From positions 50,409,955 through 50,473,954 of the forward strand of contig CM065684.1 in assembly GCA_017654935.2 (NCBI GenBank): a DNA stretch of 64,000 nucleotides, in the 5' to 3' direction. This DNA comes from Phymorhynchus buccinoides (lineage: Eukaryota; Mollusca; Gastropoda; Neogastropoda; Raphitomidae). The notes beneath the pieces are model-generated. The model ran no database searches and was not told the DNA's origin. It worked only from the letters and a program-made list of their open reading frames with translations. Every line of letters starts with the position of its first letter. Within the stretch, counting starts at the first letter, position 1. Below are positions 56,149 to 64,000 of this stretch, piece after piece. The position numbers were made by a program, and so were the translations under genes.

Positions 56149-56709
56149 CGGACAAACCTCTATTTTAAGACTTCCAAAATGTCCGGAAAAATTGGTCGTA
56201 AATTGGAGGGGTCGTATGACGGAGGTTTTCACTGGCAGCCGTAGAAAGAAAAAGCTCAGCACAGTTCATACTCTCTTCTTCATGCACACATACAATGACA
56301 TATTAAAACTGGATTTGGGTCTTTCCAACTCCATAGGATTGTGCAATCGATGTATTACAGTTTCACTTCGCCGACTTCTGTTAATCACCTCCACTCTCGT
56401 CCAAAGTCAGTAGTTTTCTTTTTCAAAGTCAGTGGTTTTCGTGCTTTTCCTACGCTTTTTGCCATCTTTTCTACAACAAGGGAAGCGACTCCGCTTTCAG
56501 GCCCTTGACCGTGGTTGTTTCCCTTTGCTCCAATTCTATGCAGACAACAACGGTCGTAAAAACCAACAAATTGGCGGTCGTAAGTCGCGTTTTAGAGGAA
56601 GTCGTTTAAGAGAGGTCGTTTACATAATAAAATGCATCCGTGCCAACAAATCCGGTCTCAAATGAGAGGTGGTCGCTTAACAGAGGGTCGTAAAATAGGG
56701 GTTTGTCTG
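56149..56709. mobile_element. MITE with GACAAACC(C/T)CTATTTTA ends
   Basis: Left ggacaaacctctattttaag, right tcgtaaaataggggtttgtc. About 560 bp. Inside are several gtcgtaa motifs. Parts of it match, in inverted orientation, 21974-22345. Confidence 0.65.
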
Positions 56710-56713
56710 TATC

Positions 56714-56898
56714 TCTAGATAGTCCATTGACTTATTATTGACATTATTGCAGAAACTAAGAGCGTATATCAAAAAAGTCTGCAAATAATATAAAATGGGG
56801 ATTGTGCTTTTTATATTATATATGCAATCTTTTTTTTAATACAAGTTATTTGTTTTCGCAATAGCTTCAATAATACATCAATGGGCTATCTAGATATA
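56714..56898. mobile_element. Palindromic MITE (TAGATAG ends)
   Basis: Left tagatagtccattgacttat, tattgacattattgcag; right cgcaatagcttcaataatac, atcaatgggctatcta. Long imperfect inverted ends (about 36 bp) around an AT-rich core. A relative lies at 2097-2255. Confidence 0.65.
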
Positions 56899-57992
56899 GT
56901 CCGTTTTGACTCTAAACCAATTTTTATTTTTAATTTACTTGATAATGATGACTTCTTTTGTTGGCCTTGAGGCTCCAACTCTCGTGGCATCAACGCTTCA
57001 GCAATAGCGGTGTATGCAGATTAATGATTGCCATTAAATACATTGATGAAAGGTTTGGGTGTGAACGAAAATTGGTCAGTTACACGCGGAATGTTTCACT
57101 GTAAGAATTTTGCTCTTTTTTTTTTATAATGATTTTGTACTCACCAGAACCTTAATTATTGAAGATGTTGACACTTGTGCATGAATAGTAATGTGTACAT
57201 TTGAGTAAATGAGATTTGTTGGGTTTTTTTTGTTGGTGTGTGTGTGTATTTTTCTTTAAACGGGGAAATAAAAGATAAAATCCCAGTTTATTCTTGTGAG
57301 GAGTATTTATAAACTTTTCAGATGTTTTCACATTTGTTTTGCAAATGCTAGAAATTATTTATTATTTTATTTTCTACTTTAACTGAGTTGCCCCTTTATG
57401 ATATAAGAACTTTGGTCAAGACAGTAAACAGAAAAATAAATTTGAGAAGTTTGTGCTTAGGCAACATTTGCACACCAATGTTTATGTGCTGAGCTGCTAC
57501 TACTAGAGAGTATATTCATGCAATGTTGTGCCGTTATTAGGTAGGTACATTTTGTCAGTCATTGCTCCGACTGAAGAGTGATAGCTTGCAGTACCTCTTC
57601 AGTCTGACAGCTTTTATTGTCTTTGAAACGGGTGGTATTTTCGAGCTAGTTGAACGGTTTACTATTGAAAATGACCATAACTAGGAATGGAGAAGCGAAA
57701 GGAGGGGAGGGTGGGGGAGGGGAATGATTTGTTAATGTGTCTGATCTCAAGCATTTGACAATTAGTCAACCCACTAGTAAGAAATGTGCTTGTTAAAGTG
57801 ACTGTTGTTTTAAAAGTGTTCAGAAGGGAGAGTACTTACCGTACCCAGCCCATTATTATCGTTCAAAGCCAGCAGCATTGCTTCCCCCGGTGCCTGGCTG
57901 ATGTGGTGCTTGCCTTAAACCTCTTATATGCAGATTCTTTGAGGCTAAACTTCTAGTTTTGATAGTGATTTTAGCATTTTTTGTTTTCTCTT

Positions 57993-58812
57993 ACTGTATG
58001 GAAGGGGGCTATCATCCTAATAATAGTGTTGGAACTTCCTTGGTCTTCAGAAGGAAACCCAGCTAAGCTACCAAATCTCCGTAATGAGCGGCGTGGAAGC
58101 AACGCCCCTGTATATGGAAGGGGGCTATCATCCTAATAATAGTGTTGGAACTTCCTTGGTCTTCAGAAGGAAACCCAGCTAAGCTACCAAATCTCCGTAA
58201 TGAGCGGCGTGGAAGCAACGCCCCCTGTATATGGAAGGGGGCTATCATCCTAATAATAGTGTTGGAACTTCCTTGGTCTTTAGAAGGAAACCCAGCTAAG
58301 TTACCAAATCTCCTTAATGAGCGGCGTGGAAGCAACGCCCCTGTATATGGAAGGGGGCTATCATCCTAATAATAGTGTTGGAACTTCCTTGGTCTTTAGA
58401 AGGAAACCCAGCTAAGTTACCAAATCTCCTTAATGAGCGGCGTGGAAGCAACGCCCCTGTATATGGAAGGGGGCTATCATCCTAATAATAGTGTTGGAAC
58501 TTCCTTGGTCTTCAGAAGGAAACCCAGCTAAGTTACCAAATCTCCGTAATGAGCGGCGTGGAAGCAACGCCCCTGTATATGGAAGGGGGCTATCATCCTA
58601 ATAACAGTGTTGGAACTTCCTTGGTCTTCAGAAGGAAACCCAGCTAAGTTACCAAATCTCCGTAATGAGCGGCGTGGAAGCAACGCCCCTGTATATGGAA
58701 GGGGGCTATCATCCTAATAACAGTGTTGGAACTTCCTTGGTCTTCAGAAGGAAACCCAGCTAAGTTACCAAATCTCCGTAATGAGCGGCGTGGAAGCAAC
58801 GCCACTGTATGG
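57993..58812. repeat. 116-bp tandem array, seven copies
   Basis: Unit: tatatggaagggggctatca, tcctaataatagtgttggaa, cttccttggtcttcagaagg, aaacccagctaag, accaaatctccgtaatgagc, ggcgtggaagcaacgcccct. Period 116-117. Copies differ at a few sites (cttcagaa/ctttagaa, aatagt/aacagt). It is not a coding array because 116 is not a multiple of 3. Confidence 0.88.
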
Positions 58813-61160
58813 CCCAGAAGATGGGACAGCAACAACAAAAAATGTTTCCAAACCCTCCACAAATGATCGATGATGAGGTCATCACGTGGTGGAAAACTAC
58901 TAAACAGGTGCTACCATCGATTTACTCCCGCTTTGGAACTACTGCTTACTCACATTATTAATACAAGAGGGTTAATTCCTTAGGGTTTCGTTGTTGGTAC
59001 AGTGTAGTTTTTTTTAGATGATTTTACTTCCTTAGGATTCTGTTGTCGGTAGAATTGAGATGATGCAGTGTTGTTCTTTATTATGTGCTTTTGCTCTGTG
59101 CCTTGGGAAAATGTGCCAGACCCATGCCATGGCGTGGACATTCATGGATGCAATTTGTACGGAGATTTGTATGTCAAGCTGAAAGGTGTTAAGAAAGACT
59201 GAAAAATGTGTCTGTCTGTGCCCTGATCAGTAGATGCACAAAAGTAAAATGTATTTTTTGTGTGTGTTATTATTTGTTGTCAAGAAAATTTTCATAATCA
59301 TTTTTCCTTATGATTGATTTGTTTTGAACTTTTTTTTGGAGTAGAATAAGGAGTTGTGTATGTGTGTGTGTTTTTATTATTTAAACAAAATTAATATCTT
59401 TTTGGAGATCGATATTTACCCACCATATAAAACCAACAACAAAAACAATGACACATGAATGCTTAGGTACATACCAGCAAGGGCAAAGTTGCCTTGTTGA
59501 AGAAGCATTTCCATGAATTGTAGACAACCGAGGCAGCAAACTTTTAACTGTTCTGTTGATGATTTGTCGCAATGCACTAAATTAAAGAAACTTTGAGTCC
59601 ATAAACATTTGATAGTGTTTTGTTAGAAACTTGGTACAGTTTCATATGGGCAATAATAAATATAGTCGAAAAGCAAAAACATCTTTATGTTATGTATTAC
59701 GCTTATGGGTTTTGCTGCTTTTTTCTTGTCTTTCTCTTTCTCTCTCTTTTTTAAACATTATTTCAGCACTAATAAATCAGAATTCACCACAGCAATTATT
59801 TTTTGTTAGCAAGTCCAATATCTGTTGTAAAACAGTCTGTGTACCTCCTTGATAACTGATAACCTGGTGTTAATAACCCAGCTACGGTTCTTAAACTGGT
59901 GTATTTATGCATTTTGTTCTGTATTTACTATTTCTTTTTCAAGTTTACGTTTTGGTCAGGTTGTTTTAGCAGGAAGATTGATCGTGTTTTTGTATTTCTG
60001 TAGTTTGAAAAAATAATAACAGAATTGCTTTAAATGTGGTCTTTATTGGGAAAAAGATAGAAAGAAAGAAATCCACGAAGTTTTCTACTTCCGTAATCAC
60101 AGATGTACCTTTTTCATAGTGAAGTTTTTCTCAGAAGGTAGTTATTTTTGTTCTTTATATTTTTTTTCCTTTGAATTGCTCTGCAAGACATTTTGATACA
60201 TGTAGAGGTGTGTTATTTTCTTATAGAATTATTAAAAAAAACCAGCATAAAAATATTGTGCATTTTTTTTTCCTGTGACAATTATAGTTTTACTGGAAGA
60301 GTTTTTCAGTTTTTTAAGATGATTACTACTTATCTATAACTAAGTACCAGTGTAATGTTTTTAGGGTTTTTTTGCATTTTTTTTTTTGCTCTGCTTTCTG
60401 ATTTTTTTCTTTTTGGGTTTGTTTGCTTGTTTTCTGTTCAACCAATTTATTTAAATGGCAGTGATAGCTGTTGCATTTAGTTTACAGATTGCTTGGGTTG
60501 TTTTTTACGTTGATTGTATTTCTTTTTATTTTCATGCTATTGACGTAGTTTGAATGCACCTTTTTGCTAAAATTGTGATCGATGTATGCATATTGTTTGA
60601 CTTAAAACATGCCAGAACTTTATGCAAGGGTGTCATACTGAGGTGTACGCATTCATGTTTTGATGATCTTTGTCTCACAACTTTTCTTATTTTCCTTTTT
60701 TGTGATTTTTTTTGGGGGGTGGGGGTGGGGGGTGGGGAGCAAAAGATAATTAATTATTAAAGAGTGTTGAAGACAATACTGTATTGATCCATAGCTCGTG
60801 TAACATTTTACTTAGATTTTAACTGACAGTTTGTTAAATGCGAGCCTGGAGTCAGCCAAAAGTAAAAGTAAGAAGCTAATTTTATACTACCCCCCCCCCC
60901 CCCCCCCCATCCGGATCACCCCCCACCCCCCTCCTTTTTTCATCAACAGTAAAACCCCAATGCCCCGGCCACATGGCCGAAGAGGGCGTAAAGCATTAAT
61001 AAATAAAAAAATACTGTATTGATAATTTTGAAATATTAGTAAGGTTTTTGCCTTCAAAGTTAGTATTTGGTTTGACCCTTGTTTGTTTAAAAAAAATGTT
61101 GGCTGTAAGGTAGGTTTTGTAATTACACTGAGAACAACATGAACATGATAACAGTGCGAA
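58813..61160. other. AT-rich 3' flank, no gene seen
   Basis: T-rich sequence with a G run at 60713-60738 and a C run at 60892-60908. No coding or known repeat recognised. Confidence 0.45.
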
Positions 61161-61164
61161 GAAA

Positions 61165-61590
61165 ACACCTTAATTAACTCATTCAAGTCCTTCCAGCCAT
61201 ACGTGCGGAATTAATAGATAGCTGTCAAGAGATGTAACTTCTAAACTCCCTTAAACCACAATTTTGCCTCTGACTTTGCTTTTGTAGTGGTTTGTTGTGG
61301 GGAAACCAATTGGTGTGGAGAGTTTTTCTATATAAAGTCTATAGAGAGAACAATAACAATTAGGAGGGAAAAAACCACAAGTGTATACATTTGTCCCATG
61401 GCCCAATATAGTCTATATATAAAAAATATATATTAAAAAAAAAAGTCTGATCTACCGCTTCCCTGTGTCTAAACCTGAAGTAAAAACCTGTAATCTTCTT
61501 TCATTTCTCCTTTTTTGTTTATGTGTATTGCTGCGAGTGATTTGTGAGGTTTTTTGAATAATTCAAAATCGCTGCGATGCGAATGAGTCA
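61165..61590. repeat. Dispersed repeat (inverted relative of 40745-41130)
   Basis: Left cattcaagtccttccagcca, ggaattaatagatagctgtc; right gcgagtgatttgtgaggttt, cgctgcgatgcgaatgagtc. The outer text actcattc/gaatgag(t) forms inverted ends. Confidence 0.6.
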
Positions 61591-61787
61591 AGTCAAGTCA
61601 AGTCAAGTCAAAATTTTATTTCCAGATGGGAACATTGTATAAGCAAAAACGTGCTTAAGTCATAATAATTAAGTCACTCTGCAAGAAGATATTAATGACC
61701 TCAACTTCTTTACTCCTCTCCCGAAGAGTGCAGTCACACCTGGTGGGAAAAAGGTTAAACCATAGACCTAATGAGGCTTTCTACTGA

Positions 61788-62035
61788 AAATTCTCTGCCC
61801 CTGTCTCGTGCACTGAGACGTGTGCGCCACCTACATAAGACTATCGCCCTTGCCTCTCACGAAGTAGTAGTATATAAACACAGAAAATTATCTGCCCCTG
61901 TCTCGTGCATTGAGACGTGTGCGCCACCTACATAAGACTATCGCCCTTGCCTCTCACGAAGTAGTAGTATATAAACACAGAAAATTATCTGCCCCTGTCT
62001 CGTGCACTGAGACGTGTGCACCATAGAACATTCTC
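61788..62035. repeat. 97-bp tandem repeat, about 2.5 copies
   Basis: Unit begins ctgcccctgtctcgtgcact, gagacgtgtgcgccacctac and ends agtagtagtatataaacaca. Copies start at 61795, 61892 and 61989. The third is cut short. Confidence 0.82.
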
Positions 62036-62157
62036 TGCCCCTGACTCGTCACTCGGTGGCTTGGTCAACTCAGTCCTAAAATTATCGCCCTTTCTTGTCG
62101 CCAAGAAGTAGTGTAAGAGGTTCATTGAAAGGTTGTGGAGTTAGAGGACTAATTTGT

Positions 62158-62527
62158 TTTAGGTATTAGGTACTTTATAGTCACAGAGGCGTCTCTGTGA
62201 AATTTGGGTTGCTCCAACCTGGAGAGCGCGCCACAGCCATTTAAAAAAAATAATTTTGCATGCATTTTTTGTGTGACTGATGAGGAAGGAAAGGGAGTGG
62301 GGTACATTTTGACCAAAATTAATGACAACTTTTTCGTTGCCACTGGGTTTAGCGTGTGCTAAGTGCATGAGCACACGGGACCTCGGTTTATCGTCTCACC
62401 CGAAAGACTCCACGTTCAGACCGTGTAAGGCCTAGTGTAAAGTAAGAGAAAAAATCCCCTGTACCCAGGTTCGAACTCGGGTTTACTTGACATGAGGCGA
62501 ACGCGATACCTCTGTGCCACACTACAC
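62158..62527 (-). mobile_element. SINE A copy
   Basis: Begins ttaggtattaggtactttat, ends at gcgataccTCTGTGCCAcac, the head on the minus strand. It lies in the 3' flank with no gene around it. Confidence 0.78.
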
Positions 62528-62554
62528 CCTTTTTCTGCAGTATAAAATTAAATT

Positions 62555-62860
62555 GTGCGTTTTGTGTGCCAGTCTGTCGTGTCCAACCATAAATCACACA
62601 TAGCGGAGGAAGCAGCTGCATTCTGTGGAGATGGAATGGTAGGGGGATTTTTTGACATAAGAGAAGCCTTGCCCAGGGAACATTCCCACTCCGACAAAAA
62701 TTTGAGGGCAGCTGGCATTGGTGGAAGTTTCCAAAGCCCAACTAATTCCCTTGGCTGCAGTCTCAAGAACCAATGCCAATGTCTCCTGGTCTCAAAGTCA
62801 TGCTATGTACAACAGACTAAGCTCTACCATTATTGTCTAGTGTTTCTGTTGAAAGTCATT
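62555..62860 (+). other. Unrecognised open frame
   Basis: A 102-codon frame includes SHIAEEAAAFCGDGMVGGFF and SHSDKNLRAAGIGGSFQSPT. Base composition is more balanced than around it, and the minus strand is also open. No family recognised and no splice-site pair stands out. It could be a relic of a repeat or an exon of an unrelated gene. Confidence 0.2.
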
Positions 62861-62956
62861 TAGTGTACATCTTATTTCGGTATTGGGCCATATCTTCAGG
62901 CTCAGGTCAACCTTTGATAAAAAGCTATTTTGAGTGAAAGTCCTATGAAATTGTCA

Positions 62957-63290
62957 GGGGGCCGTTTCACAAGGGCTAACATTACGTTGTGCTTGCTCAA
63001 ATCGGCAAAAACGGTCTAAGAAACACCGTTCGTTTGCCGATAGTTCGCGTGGCGTTTTGTTCTTGCCAAACACTGAGCAAGTGGCGAACTATCTGGAACT
63101 AGTAGTGGGTGAATACGTTTCTTGTGGTTGATTGGTCCATTAAAGTTTGTTTAAAATAAAAAATGTTTTGACCAATCAAACAAGAGCTTGTAATATTCCT
63201 CCGCAAACGTTTTCTAAAGTGTTTCTTAGGCCCCGTTTGGCGTAAGCGTTATTCGTGCGGCGACTTTTATCTATTGAAACTCGACCCTGA
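62957..63290. mobile_element. MITE-like repeat, inverted copy
   Basis: Left gggggccgtttcacaagggc, then gccgatagttcgcgtggcgt; right ctaaagtgtttcttaggccc and tattgaaactcgaccc. Partner of 36946-37285. No coding. Confidence 0.65.
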
Positions 63291-64000
63291 TGTCATTCGT
63301 CTTTCTCCACATTTATGAGGATTTCAAGAGTAATTACCCAGTTTTCTCAGACATTCAAAAGTACCGTGAAATGTGAGTATGTTTTAGTAGATGTGCGTTA
63401 ACCGTTTTATTTCCATTCAAGCAATAATGTTGTACATTATAATGCAGCCACAACAAAATAAGAGAGAGAATTTCAGTTCTGCTGCTGAGCTTACAATGTT
63501 TTTTTACAATTAATGATAGAAAAAAACCTGATATGATTATGCTTTCATGTGTTTCTGTCCAATATAACCTTTCTTTACTTTGCTTGGATTGGAAAAAGCA
63601 ATAGCTGGCCTATGACTATGACTGCACAATTAATGATAAGAAATTCTTGTCGTAATCTTTGTAGGAAAGTAATGGCAGCATCACTTTTAAACAGAATTAA
63701 TAAACAGGAGAATTGTCATGTTCACTTAATTTGTGTATGATACTTAAGTTAAATAACATTCTAATTACTGTTTTTCAAAATTGTGCCCTATAAGGTTTCT
63801 GATTTTTTGTTTGTTTCTGTATTTTTCAAGTTTTGTGTGTGAGCTCGATTCATTTTAGCAGCCAAAAGTGACGTAGTATTTATTGTGCCTTGCTTCTCAG
63901 TATTGTAATACTATATAAAATGAAATTAAGCCTACAGCACAGTAGTGCTCACAGCATTATTACACACGCGTAATTATAAGGTTATAATCATTGCAACCTT
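63291..64000. other. No gene seen
   Basis: AT-rich, unique. No motif or repeat recognised. Confidence 0.45.

Larger units (their letters stand above)
53519..57300 (+). other. Probable 3' UTR and flank of START gene
   Basis: After the stop comes the 32-bp array, then sequence with a nested SINE in a MITE (55340-55870) and two further MITEs. No AATAAA occurs in or just after the array. The first good AATAAA seen is at 57267-57272, so the transcript end is unclear. Confidence 0.3.

Overview
The window is nuclear DNA of an invertebrate animal, most likely a gastropod mollusc. It has compact exons with GT-AG introns of 0.3-5 kb and dense SINE, LINE, Penelope-like and MITE debris. Very long CA, GA, G and C runs and numerous minisatellites are also present. 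There is no sign of operons, ribosome binding sites, viral genes or prokaryotic systems. The host group is inferred from gene content and repeat style; no marker locus is present.

Two protein-coding genes can be rebuilt exon by exon, arranged head to head. On the minus strand, 26164 down to 12829, lie eight exons of CPSF2 (CPSF100), the non-catalytic metallo-beta-lactamase-fold subunit of the pre-mRNA 3'-end cleavage complex. They cover roughly its first 290-300 residues; the rest must lie left of the window. On the plus strand, 29451 to 53518, fourteen exons join in perfect phase (2100 nt, 699 codons plus stop). They encode a protein with an N-terminal membrane anchor, a divergent START-like segment, a low-complexity linker and a clear C-terminal START lipid-binding domain of STARD9 type. 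The 3.2 kb between the two start codons should hold both promoters.

Layout: 1-12.8 kb, repeat-filled sequence inside or beyond the large CPSF2 intron (microsatellites, SINE A, LINE fragments). 12.8-26.2 kb, CPSF2 exons separated by MITEs, a Penelope-like fragment, a 59-bp minisatellite and a scrambled patch around exon 4. 26.2-29.4 kb, shared upstream region with a hAT-like MITE. 29.4-53.5 kb, the START gene with many nested repeats. 53.5-55.1 kb, a 32-bp array built from the last codons of that gene. 55.1-64 kb, 3' flank with MITEs, a nested SINE and a 116-bp array, and no recognised gene.

The most striking pattern is that several minisatellites carry copies of the neighbouring gene's own processing signals. 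Array 14764-16270 repeats the 3' splice site of CPSF2 exon 7. Array 50335-51046 repeats the 3' splice site of START exon 13. Array 51470-52830 repeats a 5' splice-site-like motif resembling the donor of exon 13. Array 53492-55127 repeats the last seven codons and stop of the START gene. A fifth patch (20269-20764) interleaves pieces of CPSF2 exon 4 with transposon ends, and the assembled exon 4 has a frameshift and no visible donor.
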